NCBI GenBank assembly: GCA_016716325.1
Contig: JADJWO010000001.1
Location: 1,674,001-1,738,000, forward strand
Origin: Nitrosomonadales bacterium
GTDB lineage: Bacteria; Pseudomonadota; Gammaproteobacteria; Burkholderiales; Gallionellaceae
Direction of reading: 5' to 3'
Length of the DNA: 64,000 bases
Part shown: positions 51,625 through 60,464 of the stretch, piece after piece
Layout: each line of letters begins with the position of its first letter
Position numbering within the stretch: the first letter of the stretch is position 1
The notes under the pieces: generated by a model
The model's input: the letters and a program-made list of their open reading frames with translations, nothing else
Databases searched by the model: none
Told to the model about the DNA's origin: nothing
Translations under genes and position numbers: made by a program

Positions 51625-52692
51625 ATGAAAATACTAGTCGTAAGACTGTCTTCGCTGGGTGACATCCTGCACCTGTTCCCGGCCATCAGCGATCTGCATC
51701 GCCGGTTCCCGGAGGCGCAGATTCACTGGCTGGTGGAGCCCGCCTTCGCCGAGATGGCGGGCTGGCATGCGGCGGTGGACAAGGTGATCGCCGTGCCGTT
51801 GCGCGCCCACAAAAAGACCTGGTGGAAATTACCGGCCCTGCTGGGAGGTCTGCGCCGGCAACTGCAGGCGGAGCAGTACGACATCGTGCTGGATGCGCAG
51901 GGATTGCTCAAGAGCGCAATGCTGGCACGGCTGGCCGGCGTTGCGGTATCCGGCTTCGATGCGCACAGCGCGCGCGAATCCCAGGCGGCCCGGTTCTACA
52001 GACAGACGGTCCGGGTGCCGGACGGGCTGCATGTGGTCGAGAAGAACCGGCAACTGGTGGCGCGCCTGTTCGATGCCGATGTGACGCAGCCGGCCGACTA
52101 CGGCCTCGACGATTTCCGCCGGCGGCAGATGCAGGTCGCGTTCGGCGACGAACTCGGGGAGATCGCCGCGCAACCGTATCTGGTATTGCTGCACGGCACG
52201 ACCTGGAACAGCAAATACTGGCCGGAATCCTCATGGCTGGAGTTGATCCGTCTTCTGACGCAATCGGGCTGGAACTGCCTGTTGCCCTGGGGCAACGAAG
52301 AGGAGCACCAGCGCGCGCAGCGCCTGCAGGCAGCGGGCGGCGAACATGCGCAAGTATTGCCCAGACTGTCGTTGAGCGGATTGATGAGCGTCCTGCTGCA
52401 TGCGCGCGCCTTCGTCAGCGTGGAGACCGGCATCGGCCATCTTGCTGCGGTACTCGACATTCCCGGCGTCATGCTGCACGGCCCGACCGATCCGGATTAC
52501 AGCGGCATCCCCGGCAAGTCGTGCCGGCACCTCACCAGCGGCATGGATTGCGCGCCGTGCTTCAAGCGCGATTGTCCGAAGCTTGAAACAGCGGATGGCA
52601 TTCCGCCCTGCCAACTGGCGATCACCGCACAGCAGGTTCACCGGGAATGCATCGCGTTGCCGGGCATAAACCGGGCAGAGCATCGCGCATAA
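51625..52692 (+). CDS. waaC: lipopolysaccharide heptosyltransferase I
   Basis: A 355-residue GT9 enzyme. VVRLSSLGDILHLFPAI opens the protein, VLDAQGLLKSAMLARLAG and VSVETGIGHLAAVLDIPGVM are diagnostic, and CAPCFKRDCPK lies near the end. It adds the first heptose to Kdo2-lipid A. It starts the rightward core/O-antigen operon, divergent from waaA. Confidence 0.93.
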   Translation: MKILVVRLSSLGDILHLFPAISDLHRRFPEAQIHWLVEPAFAEMAGWHAAVDKVIAVPLRAHKKTWWKLPALLGGLRRQLQAEQYDIVLDAQGLLKSAMLARLAGVAVSGFDAHSARESQAARFYRQTVRVPDGLHVVEKNRQLVARLFDADVTQPADYGLDDFRRRQMQVAFGDELGEIAAQPYLVLLHGTTWNSKYWPESSWLELIRLLTQSGWNCLLPWGNEEEHQRAQRLQAAGGEHAQVLPRLSLSGLMSVLLHARAFVSVETGIGHLAAVLDIPGVMLHGPTDPDYSGIPGKSCRHLTSGMDCAPCFKRDCPKLETADGIPPCQLAITAQQVHRECIALPGINRAEHRA

Positions 52693-52732
52693 ACTGTTAA
52701 AATGCGTGCCGTTCAATCTACGGTAAAACCGC

Positions 52733-53713
52733 ATGACGTATTACTCCCCGCTGATCTCGGCTTTCGTCACGATGGTGACGGCCCTGATCCTGAGCCGGAA
52801 CAAGGGCGACACGCTGCAGGACATTCCCAACGAACGTTCGCTGCACACCGAGCCGATCCCGCGTACCGGCGGCATCGCACTGGTGGCCGGCGTCCTGTCC
52901 GGCTGGGGGCTGCTGTTCCAGTTCTGGGCATGGTGGATCGTGTTGCCTGCGCTGGGCCTGTTCGCATTGTCGCTGGTGGATGACATACGCAACCTGTCGC
53001 CGCGCACGCGGCTGGTCGGGCACTTTATCGCCGCGCTGGTCGCCGTGTCGGGGGCGGGCGTTCCCTTGCTGTGGGCCGTCCCGGTGGTGCTGTTCATCGT
53101 GTGGATGACCAATCTGTATAACTTCATGGACGGCTCGGACGGGCTGGCGGGCGGCATGGCGCTGTTCGGCTTCAGCTTCTACGGGATCGCCGGGCTGATG
53201 AACGGCAACGAGGCTTTCGCCATACTGAATTTTACGATCGGCGCGGCGGCGCTGGGTTTCCTCTACCATAACTTCCACCCGGCCAGGATGTTCATGGGAG
53301 ACGCGGGCTCCATCACGCTCGGTTTCCTTGCCGCAACTTTCGGCGTGTGGGGTTGGCAACAAGGCTATTGGCCGTTCTGGTTCCCGATACTGGTCTTTTC
53401 GCCGTTCGTCGCCGATGCGACCCTGACGCTGTTCATCCGTCTGCGACGCGGCGAGAAACTTGCACAGGCGCACCGCAGCCATTATTACCAGCGTCTGGTG
53501 CAGATGGGCTGGGGACACCGCAACACCGCGCTGGCCGAATACCTGTTGATGTTGCTGGCAGGAATCTCCGCATTATGGGGTGTCGGCCTGGATGCAATGG
53601 GTCAGGGCGGCCTGCTGGCGTGGTGGGGAACGATCTATCTGGGGCTGTCGATGTGGGTCGATCGCCGCTGGTTGCGGCATCAGGCCGGGCAAGGAGGCAA
53701 CGATGGCGCGTAG
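52733..53713 (+). CDS. WecA/WbpL-like polyprenyl-phosphate sugar-1-phosphate transferase
   Basis: A 326-residue membrane protein of the MraY/WecA superfamily with about ten hydrophobic segments. SLVDDIRNLS is the Asp-Asp motif, NLYNFMDGSDGLAGGMALFG and MFMGDAGSITLGFL are the other active loops, and AHRSHYYQRLVQMG is the cytoplasmic histidine motif. It starts a glycan by loading a HexNAc-1-phosphate on undecaprenyl phosphate. Adjacent WbpM suggests the sugar is a 6-deoxy-HexNAc. Confidence 0.9.
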   Translation: MTYYSPLISAFVTMVTALILSRNKGDTLQDIPNERSLHTEPIPRTGGIALVAGVLSGWGLLFQFWAWWIVLPALGLFALSLVDDIRNLSPRTRLVGHFIAALVAVSGAGVPLLWAVPVVLFIVWMTNLYNFMDGSDGLAGGMALFGFSFYGIAGLMNGNEAFAILNFTIGAAALGFLYHNFHPARMFMGDAGSITLGFLAATFGVWGWQQGYWPFWFPILVFSPFVADATLTLFIRLRRGEKLAQAHRSHYYQRLVQMGWGHRNTALAEYLLMLLAGISALWGVGLDAMGQGGLLAWWGTIYLGLSMWVDRRWLRHQAGQGGNDGA

Positions 53714-55697
53714 CTGGAGTGGCAAGGCCGCACTGGCGATGCTGCACGATATCGTGGCAGCGATCCTGGCCTGGGCTTGCGCGTATCTGTTGCGCTTCAA
53801 TTTCGAGTTGCCGCCGAATTTCGCGGTGGAGTTGCAACAGACCCTGATCTGGGTGGTTCCATTGCAGGTCGTGGTGTTCTGGCGCTTCGGCCTGTATCGC
53901 GGCATCTGGCGCTATGCCAGCCTCAACGACCTGCGCAACATCGCGCTGGCGGTGTTGCTGGCGGCGGTGGCCATCCCTTTCGTGCTGTGGATGCTGCGCG
54001 CCGACCTGGTCGTGCCGCGTTCGGTGCTGGTCATCAATCCGCTGCTGCTGTTGTTGATGATGGGCGGCAGCCGTTTCGCCTACCGCGTTTGGAAGGAGCA
54101 GGGCTGGTACGGTGAAGTGAAACTGCACGGCGAACCGGTATTGATACTGGGCGCGGGTGACGCGGCGGTGAGTCTCGCCAGGGAGCTTTCAAGAAGCCGG
54201 GAATTGCGGCTGGTGGGCTACCTGGATGACGACACCGACAAGCACGGGCGCACGCTCAACGGGGTGCGGGTGCTGGGCGGTCTGGATAAGTTGCCGGAAT
54301 GGGTGGCGCGGCTGGGCGTGCGCCAGGTGATCATCGCCATGCCGTCCGGCTCGCACCAGCAGCGCAAGCGCGCGGTCGAGCTCTGTACCTGCGCCAGTGT
54401 GAAGGCGCTGACCGTTCCCTCGTTCGACGACCTGATGAGCGGCAAGGTGTCGGTGTCGCAGCTGCGTGCCATCGAACTGGACGATCTGCTGGGTCGCGAC
54501 CCGGTGGTACTGGACGAGGCCGGCCTGCATGGCCTGCTGACCGGCAGGACCGTGCTGGTGACCGGTGCAGGCGGCTCGATCGGTTCCGAATTGTGCCGCC
54601 AGATCGCGCGTTTCTCGCCGGCTACGCTGGTATTGCTCGAACAGGGCGAATTCGCGTTGTACACCATCGAACAGGAGTTGCGGCAGACCTTTCCCGGCCT
54701 GCATTGCATCTATCTGGCCGGCGATGTGCGCGATGCCGCACGGGTGGACGAGGTCATGCAACAGTACCGGCCGGATGTACTGTTCCACGCGGCGGCCTAC
54801 AAGCATGTGCCGCTGATGGAGCGGCACAACGCCTGGCAGGCGATCCGCAACAACGTGCTGGGCACCTGGACGGTGGCGCGCGCGGCACAGCGGCACGGTG
54901 TCGCCAGATTCGTGATGATCTCCACCGACAAGGCGGTGAATCCGACCAATGTGATGGGCGCGAGCAAGCGGCTGGCCGAGATGGTCTGCCAGGCATTGCA
55001 GCCTTCCTCCCGGAAAGAAGCCCCTCACCCCAACCCTCTGGGTGAAACAACTAGCCATTCGACTAGGCTGCAAACAACCGCAGCCAAGTCGCTGGTTATC
55101 CCGCTTGCGGGCGAGGGGGTAAACGTGAAAAGCGATCTTCAACCCTTGACGCGTTTCGTGATGGTGCGTTTTGGTAATGTGCTGGGCAGCACCGGCAGTG
55201 TGATCCCGAAATTCCGTGAACAGATCGCGCAGGGCGGACCGGTCACCGTGACCCATCCCGAGATCACGCGCTACTTCATGTCCATTCCCGAGGCGGCGCA
55301 ACTGGTGTTGCAGGCGGGGTTGATGGGGCAGGGCGGCGAGATCTTCGTGCTGGACATGGGCGAGCCGGTGAGGATCGCCGACCTGGCCAGGGACCTGATA
55401 CGGTTGTCCGGGTTCACTGAAGACGAGATCCGGATCGAGTTCTCCGGTCTGCGTCCCGGCGAGAAACTCTACGAGGAGCTGCTGGCCGACAACGAACACA
55501 CCCTGCCGACGCCGCATCCCAAGTTGCGCATCGCGCAGGCGCGGCAGGTCGACGCGGACTGGCTGGCGCGATTGCTGGAATGGATCGGCGCGGCGACCAT
55601 GGCCGACGAAAAGGCGAAAAGCGAACTGAAGTCCTGGGTGCCCGAATACCAGCCGAATCCGACGCCATCGACATCGCGGCAGGAAAAGCAGCCGTGA
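53703..55697 (+). CDS. wbpM: UDP-GlcNAc 4,6-dehydratase, WbpM/CapD type, with an in-frame repeat insertion
   Basis: A 664-residue protein. There are four N-terminal membrane segments, a CoA-binding-like Rossmann domain (LILGAGDAAVSLAREL) and the dehydratase domain (VTGAGGSIGSELCRQ near 283, STDKAVNPTNVMGASK near 415). It converts UDP-GlcNAc to the 4-keto-6-deoxy sugar. Residues about 434-481 (SSRKEAPHPNPLGE onward) are extra. They fall between VCQALQ and FVMVRFGNVLGSTG, which are adjacent in relatives, and are encoded by a palindromic repeat at 55003-55145. It overlaps both neighbours. Confidence 0.92.
   Translation: MARSWSGKAALAMLHDIVAAILAWACAYLLRFNFELPPNFAVELQQTLIWVVPLQVVVFWRFGLYRGIWRYASLNDLRNIALAVLLAAVAIPFVLWMLRADLVVPRSVLVINPLLLLLMMGGSRFAYRVWKEQGWYGEVKLHGEPVLILGAGDAAVSLARELSRSRELRLVGYLDDDTDKHGRTLNGVRVLGGLDKLPEWVARLGVRQVIIAMPSGSHQQRKRAVELCTCASVKALTVPSFDDLMSGKVSVSQLRAIELDDLLGRDPVVLDEAGLHGLLTGRTVLVTGAGGSIGSELCRQIARFSPATLVLLEQGEFALYTIEQELRQTFPGLHCIYLAGDVRDAARVDEVMQQYRPDVLFHAAAYKHVPLMERHNAWQAIRNNVLGTWTVARAAQRHGVARFVMISTDKAVNPTNVMGASKRLAEMVCQALQPSSRKEAPHPNPLGETTSHSTRLQTTAAKSLVIPLAGEGVNVKSDLQPLTRFVMVRFGNVLGSTGSVIPKFREQIAQGGPVTVTHPEITRYFMSIPEAAQLVLQAGLMGQGGEIFVLDMGEPVRIADLARDLIRLSGFTEDEIRIEFSGLRPGEKLYEELLADNEHTLPTPHPKLRIAQARQVDADWLARLLEWIGAATMADEKAKSELKSWVPEYQPNPTPSTSRQEKQP
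55003..55145 (+). repeat. palindromic repeat inserted in the wbpM reading frame
   Basis: The segment holds an outer CCCCTCACCCC (55021-55031) matched by GCGAGGGGG (55111-55119), and an inner imperfect inverted pair (55049-55071 with 55080-55097). The stem CCCGC-TT-GCGGGCGAGGGG resembles the intergenic copy at 62124-62150. The insertion keeps the frame and adds about 48 residues. Exact ends are estimates. Confidence 0.65.
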
Positions 55698-56953
55698 GAT
55701 CGGGCACCGTTCCGACCCTGGCGCAGCGTTTTGTCATGCCGCCATTGCGCGTGAGCACGGTGTTGATCGGTCTTGCCGTACCCGTTTCCGTGGCGCTGGA
55801 CAATCTGCTGCTGGCGATCGTTCTGCTCGGCGCGCTGTTCAACGCACGCTCCATCTGGCAGACGGCTGTGCAACATACCGTCGCGCGCGCCGCGTGGTTG
55901 CTGTTCCTGGGATTGTTTGCCGCCATGTTCTACGGCGAGACGCCGTTGCGCGAGGCCGCCGGCATCCTGGGTAAATACGCCGACTTGGCCTTCATCCCGA
56001 TGTTCATGCTGATACTGTCCGGCGAGATCGCCCGGCGCCGGGCGCAATACGCCTTCCTCGCGGCGATGGGGGCGACCCTGCTGCTGTCGTACCTGGTGGG
56101 CCTGGGCTGGCTGCCGGTGCAGTCATGGATGCCTGTGTGGGCAGCCATGGATAATCCGGTGATCTTCCACAGCCACATCACGCAGAACAACATGATGGCG
56201 ATGGGCGCCTTTCTTGCGTTGCTCAATCTGCGCGAAGCGGCATCGTCCGGCGCGCGGCTGGCCTGGGGGACGTACGCCGGACTGGCCGGGATCAACGTGC
56301 TGTTCATGGTGCAGGGACGCACCGGTTACGTGATCCTGTTGCTGCTGCTGGGCTGGTTCGCATGGACGACGCTGGCGCGGCACAGACATAAGCGCGGCAA
56401 AGCGTGGGACTGGCGGCATGCTACCGCAGCGCTGCTGTTGCTGGCCGGCATGGCGAGCGCAGCCTTTCTTGCTTCGCCGCGCCTGCACGACCGGGTGTCC
56501 ATGGTGGCGGACGAGTTCCAGGCATGGCAGCCGAACCACGGCTGGGAGAGCTCGACTGGCCAGCGGCTCGATTATTACTACAATACCCTGCAGATCGTGC
56601 AGCAGCACCCGCTGTTCGGTGTGGGCACCGGCGGTTTTCAGGCGGCTTTTGCGCGGCAGGTCGAGGGCAGCGAGGTCTTGCGGACGCACAACCCGCACAA
56701 CGAATACCTGATGGTGACCGTGCAATGCGGCCTGGCTGGACTGGCGCTGCTGCTGTACCTGTTTTATGCGCAGTGGCGTTACGCGCCGCTGCTGGAGACC
56801 CCGTTCGAACAGGATGCGGCGCGCGGACTGGTGCTGGCGTATATGGCGAATTGCCTGGTCAACTCGGCGCTGCTGGATCATTCCGACGGGCTGTTCTTCG
56901 CGTTCATGACGGCGGTATTGTTTGCGAATCTGAAGGTGGCGAGACATGGCTGA
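55694..56953 (+). CDS. O-antigen ligase/polymerase family protein
   Basis: A 419-residue membrane protein with about ten hydrophobic segments. GVGTGGFQAAFARQ and RTHNPHNEYLMVTVQCG in the large late loop are typical of WaaL/Wzy_C proteins. It probably joins undecaprenyl-linked O-chains to the lipid A core in the periplasm; a Wzy polymerase role is possible because no other clear Wzy is in the window. GTG 55694 overlaps the wbpM stop. Confidence 0.82.
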   Translation: MRSGTVPTLAQRFVMPPLRVSTVLIGLAVPVSVALDNLLLAIVLLGALFNARSIWQTAVQHTVARAAWLLFLGLFAAMFYGETPLREAAGILGKYADLAFIPMFMLILSGEIARRRAQYAFLAAMGATLLLSYLVGLGWLPVQSWMPVWAAMDNPVIFHSHITQNNMMAMGAFLALLNLREAASSGARLAWGTYAGLAGINVLFMVQGRTGYVILLLLLGWFAWTTLARHRHKRGKAWDWRHATAALLLLAGMASAAFLASPRLHDRVSMVADEFQAWQPNHGWESSTGQRLDYYYNTLQIVQQHPLFGVGTGGFQAAFARQVEGSEVLRTHNPHNEYLMVTVQCGLAGLALLLYLFYAQWRYAPLLETPFEQDAARGLVLAYMANCLVNSALLDHSDGLFFAFMTAVLFANLKVARHG

Positions 56954-57740
56954 TGAAATCACAGGCGCGGCAAGCACCACCCCGGTTGGCCGCGGGCTTT
57001 CCGTCATCGTCATCACCCGGAACGAGGCGGCGAACATTCGCGCCTGTCTCGAATCGGTGGCATGGGCGGGCGAGATCGTGGTGGTCGATTCCGGCAGCAG
57101 CGACGGTACGGCAGAGATCTGCCGCGAGATGGGCGCGCGCGTGTTCGTCTGCGACTGGCCGGGTTTCGGTATACAGAAGAACCGGGCGCTGGATCATTCG
57201 ACAAGAGAGTGGGTGTTCTCGATCGATGCCGACGAGCGCGTGACACCGGAGCTGCGCGCTGCCATCGAGGCCGTGCTGGCGGATACGGACAATGCGCATG
57301 CCGCTTACGAGATCTCGCGCCTGTCCAGCTACTGCGGCCGCTTCATGCGTCATTCAGGCTGGTACCCGGATCGCATCGTGCGTCTGTTCCGGCGCGATGC
57401 GGCAAGGTTCTCCGATGACCTGGTGCACGAGCGGCTGCGGGTGGAAGGCAGGACCGGCCTGCTGGATGGCGAGTTGCTGCATTACGCTTTCGACGACCTG
57501 GAAGAGGTGCTGCGCAAGGTCAACCAGTATTCATCGGCGGGGGCGGCGATGATGCAGCGGCGCGGCAGGCAGGCCTCGCTGTCCGGCGCGGTGCTGCGCG
57601 GGCTGTGGAGCTTCTTCCGCACCTATGTGCTGCGCGGCGGATTCCTCGACGGGCGCGAAGGCTTCATGCTGGCGGTCTCCAATGCCGAGGGCACATATTA
57701 CCGCTACCTGAAACTGATGCTGCTGAACAGAAAATCGTGA
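56946..57740 (+). CDS. glycosyltransferase family 2, WaaE/KdtX-like
   Basis: A 264-residue GT-A enzyme. SVIVITRNEAANIRACLE opens it, VDSGSSDGTAEIC and FSIDADERVT hold the donor and metal site, and GWYPDRIVRLFRR is the acceptor motif. This is the pattern of beta-1,4-glucosyltransferases that modify the inner core heptose. It lies within the core operon after the ligase. Donor sugar not certain. Confidence 0.87.
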   Translation: MADEITGAASTTPVGRGLSVIVITRNEAANIRACLESVAWAGEIVVVDSGSSDGTAEICREMGARVFVCDWPGFGIQKNRALDHSTREWVFSIDADERVTPELRAAIEAVLADTDNAHAAYEISRLSSYCGRFMRHSGWYPDRIVRLFRRDAARFSDDLVHERLRVEGRTGLLDGELLHYAFDDLEEVLRKVNQYSSAGAAMMQRRGRQASLSGAVLRGLWSFFRTYVLRGGFLDGREGFMLAVSNAEGTYYRYLKLMLLNRKS

Positions 57741-58552
57741 TGCGTATTGCGCTGATCATCACCACCTACAACCGCCCCGACGCCTTGGCCGCGGTACTGG
57801 AGGGCTGTCTGGCGCAGACCGACGCGGATTTCGAGGTGATCATCGCGGACGATGGTTCCACGCAGGATACGGCGGATCTGGTTGCGGCTTACGGCGCACG
57901 CGCGCCGTTCCCCGTTACGCATGTCTGGCAGGCGGACGAAGGGTTCCGCGCTGCCGCGATCCGCAACCGTGCGCTGGCGGCCACCACTGCGGACTACATC
58001 GTGTTCATCGATGGCGATTGTGTGCTGCCGCCGGATTTCGTCGCCAGCCACCGCCGTCTGGCGGAGCGCGGCTGGTTCCTGTCCGGCAACCGCCTGATGC
58101 TGACGCAGGCGTTCACCGAACAGGTGTTGCGCGACAGATTGCCGATCCACCTGTGGGGAAGGCGCGACTGGCTGCGCGCGCGCCAGCGCGGACAGATCGA
58201 ACGCCTGTTGCCGTTGCTGCGGGTTCCCGGCATGGGCTGGCTGCGCAGGCGGTTGCCGACGCGCTGGCAGGGCGCGAAGACCTGCAACCTGTCGGCGTGG
58301 CGCGACGACCTGCTGCGCGTGAACGGCCTGGACGAGCGCTATACCGGCTGGGGGCTGGAGGATTCCGACCTGGTGATACGGCTGCTGCGCGCCGGGGTGC
58401 ACAACAAGTCGGCGCGTTTCGCAGTGCCGGTGTTCCACCTGTGGCATCGCGAGAACGACCGCGCCAACCTTGCGGAGAACCGACAGCGCCTGCACGAGGC
58501 GCTACAGGCGACGCACATCCGTGCGCAGCTGGGCGTGGACCAATACCTATGA
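57740..58552 (+). CDS. glycosyltransferase family 2 with a C-terminal galactosyltransferase-like domain
   Basis: A 270-residue GT-A enzyme. LIITTYNRPDALAAVLEGCL and ADDGSTQDT form the donor site, IDGDCVLPPDF holds the metal Asp, and GWGLEDSDLVIRLLRAG is the C-terminal domain of chondroitin/galactosyl-type transferases. ATG 57740 overlaps the previous stop by one base. Presumed core or O-chain sugar transferase. Confidence 0.85.
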   Translation: MRIALIITTYNRPDALAAVLEGCLAQTDADFEVIIADDGSTQDTADLVAAYGARAPFPVTHVWQADEGFRAAAIRNRALAATTADYIVFIDGDCVLPPDFVASHRRLAERGWFLSGNRLMLTQAFTEQVLRDRLPIHLWGRRDWLRARQRGQIERLLPLLRVPGMGWLRRRLPTRWQGAKTCNLSAWRDDLLRVNGLDERYTGWGLEDSDLVIRLLRAGVHNKSARFAVPVFHLWHRENDRANLAENRQRLHEALQATHIRAQLGVDQYL

Positions 58553-59598
58553 AGATATTGCACGTGGTGCGGCGCTACGGGCCGGTGGGCGGCATGGAGC
58601 GCTATGTCTGGGAACTGACGCGCGAATTGCGCGAACTGGGGCACGAGGTCGAGGTGTTGTGCGAGGTCTGTCTTGCCAAAAAGCCGCATGGCATCGCCGT
58701 GCACGAGCTGGGCGCCATCGCGCCGCGCCCGCGCTGGTTGTCGCTGCTGCGCTTCGGCAAACGCGTCGCGCGCTGGCTGGCCGATAACCCGCATCCCGGC
58801 TGGCTGATCCACAGCCATGAGCGCCTGGCTTCGCATCATCTGACCACGTTCCATGGCCCGCCGTTCGCGTCGGTGCGCGACATGCCGTGGTGGCGCAGGG
58901 TTTCGTTGCGCGTCGCGATGCAGTTGTTCCTGGAGCGGCGCGAATTGAGCGCCGCACGATGCATCGTGCCGAATTCGCGGTTCATCAGGCAGCGGCTGGC
59001 GCATTACTATCCGGAGCTGGCGCACAAGCTGACCGGGCCCGTCGTGCCGGGCGTGGCGGCCGGCGCGGTACGCGAACCGCGCGAGGTCCCGGCCGATGGC
59101 GGCGTGGTCGGTTTCGTTGGCAAGGAATGGCAGCGCAAGGGCTTGCCGCTGGCCGTCGAAGTCGTTGCGGCATTGCGCCGCAAGCGTCCCGCCCTGCGAT
59201 TCCGCGTGGTGGGGCCGGCCGCCGGCGAGGTGAGACATCTGTTTGCCGGCTGGCAGGGCGGCTATGAGCTGGCGGGCTGGAGCGACCAGTCGCATCACGC
59301 CGGGTTCGACGTGCTGCTGCACCCCGCCAGAGCGGAGCCTTACGGCATGGTGATCAGCGAGGCGATGGCGGCCAGGGTGCCGGTCGTGGTTTCGGAGGTA
59401 TGCGGCGCGGCGGCGCATGTCACCCCGGACTCCGGCGCTGTGCTAGCGCTTTCCGCGCCGGTCGGGATGTGGGCAGACGCTGTCGAACGGGAATTGGGGC
59501 GCCGCGAAACCGTGCCGCGATTCGAACGCAGTTGGCGCGTGGTGGCGCAGGAATATGAGACAATTTACCGCGAACTCCTTGAGGCAGAATCGAAATGA
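58549..59598 (+). CDS. glycosyltransferase family 4 (GT-B)
   Basis: A 349-residue GT-B enzyme. RRYGPVGGMERYVWELT is the N-terminal glycine loop, VGFVGKEWQRKGLPLAVEV starts the donor domain, and PYGMVISEAMAARVPVVVS gives the E-x7-E pattern. The overall look is like WaaG/RfaG core transferases. It overlaps both neighbours by 4 bases. Confidence 0.87.
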   Translation: MKILHVVRRYGPVGGMERYVWELTRELRELGHEVEVLCEVCLAKKPHGIAVHELGAIAPRPRWLSLLRFGKRVARWLADNPHPGWLIHSHERLASHHLTTFHGPPFASVRDMPWWRRVSLRVAMQLFLERRELSAARCIVPNSRFIRQRLAHYYPELAHKLTGPVVPGVAAGAVREPREVPADGGVVGFVGKEWQRKGLPLAVEVVAALRRKRPALRFRVVGPAAGEVRHLFAGWQGGYELAGWSDQSHHAGFDVLLHPARAEPYGMVISEAMAARVPVVVSEVCGAAAHVTPDSGAVLALSAPVGMWADAVERELGRRETVPRFERSWRVVAQEYETIYRELLEAESK

Positions 59599-60455
59599 GC
59601 AATCCTGAAACACGTTATCTGGACACCTGCCCGGTGGGCTGCGCCGCACCGCTGGAAACCACGCAGTATGTCCTGCCCGAAGGCGCGCTGCTGCGCTGCA
59701 GCGCATGCGGACAACTGGTCAGCCAGTGCAGCGAAGAACATTATTGGCAATCGATGCAGGAATTCGACGACCCGCAGGGCACGCTGCCGGTCGCCGGGTC
59801 GGAGCAGCGCCGTGTCCGGCGCAGCAGGAAATTCCTCGACCGGATCGCGAAACTGCTCGACCGTGCGCCCGGCGAGATCCGCCTGCTGGATGTCGGGTGT
59901 TCCAGCGGGGCGTTCCTGCATACCGCCGTCGCGCTCGGGTTCCAGGCGGAAGGCGTGGAGCCTGCGCCCAAAGCCGCCACCACGGCGCAGGCCGCCGGGC
60001 TGAAGGTGCATCAGGGGCTGTTGCAGGACGCGGGTTATGCCGATGGGCAGTTCGATGCCGTCACGCTGTTCGAGGTGATCGAACATCTCAAACACCCGCA
60101 GGAACTGCTGCGGGAATGCCGGCGCATCCTGCGGCCGGGCGGCATCCTGCTGGTCGGTACCGGCAATGCGGCAAGCTGGAGCATGGGGGCGATGGGCGCG
60201 GACTGGGAATACCTGAGCATCGCGAAACATGGCGGGCATGTCAGTTTCTATACGCCGGATTCGCTGGGCAGGCTGGCGCAACAAACGGGTTTTTCCGTTG
60301 CCGCCATCCATACCCGCGGGGTGCGCTTCCGCGAGAAAGGCACCTGTGCCGCGCCGCTCTACCGCATCGCGAAGGTTGCCGGCGAGATGATGAACGTGCT
60401 GGGCGCCTGGCTGGACAAGGGACACGACATGGCCGTGTATCTGAGACGCGAGTGA
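59595..60455 (+). CDS. class I SAM methyltransferase with N-terminal zinc ribbon
   Basis: A 286-residue protein. Two Cys pairs near the N-terminus (CPVGC at 12-16 and CSACG near 36) suggest a zinc ribbon. The SAM site LLDVGCSSGAFLHTAV is near 94, and FEVIEHLKHPQELLRECR follows. Such proteins are frequent in LPS loci and may methylate terminal sugars, which can cap O-chains. Substrate unproven. Confidence 0.82.
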   Translation: MSNPETRYLDTCPVGCAAPLETTQYVLPEGALLRCSACGQLVSQCSEEHYWQSMQEFDDPQGTLPVAGSEQRRVRRSRKFLDRIAKLLDRAPGEIRLLDVGCSSGAFLHTAVALGFQAEGVEPAPKAATTAQAAGLKVHQGLLQDAGYADGQFDAVTLFEVIEHLKHPQELLRECRRILRPGGILLVGTGNAASWSMGAMGADWEYLSIAKHGGHVSFYTPDSLGRLAQQTGFSVAAIHTRGVRFREKGTCAAPLYRIAKVAGEMMNVLGAWLDKGHDMAVYLRRE

Positions 60456-60464
60456 CCTGAACGA

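Noticed and set aside
54189..55517. 442-codon minus-strand open frame inside wbpM
   Set aside because: Shadow of the WbpM gene with no motif of its own.
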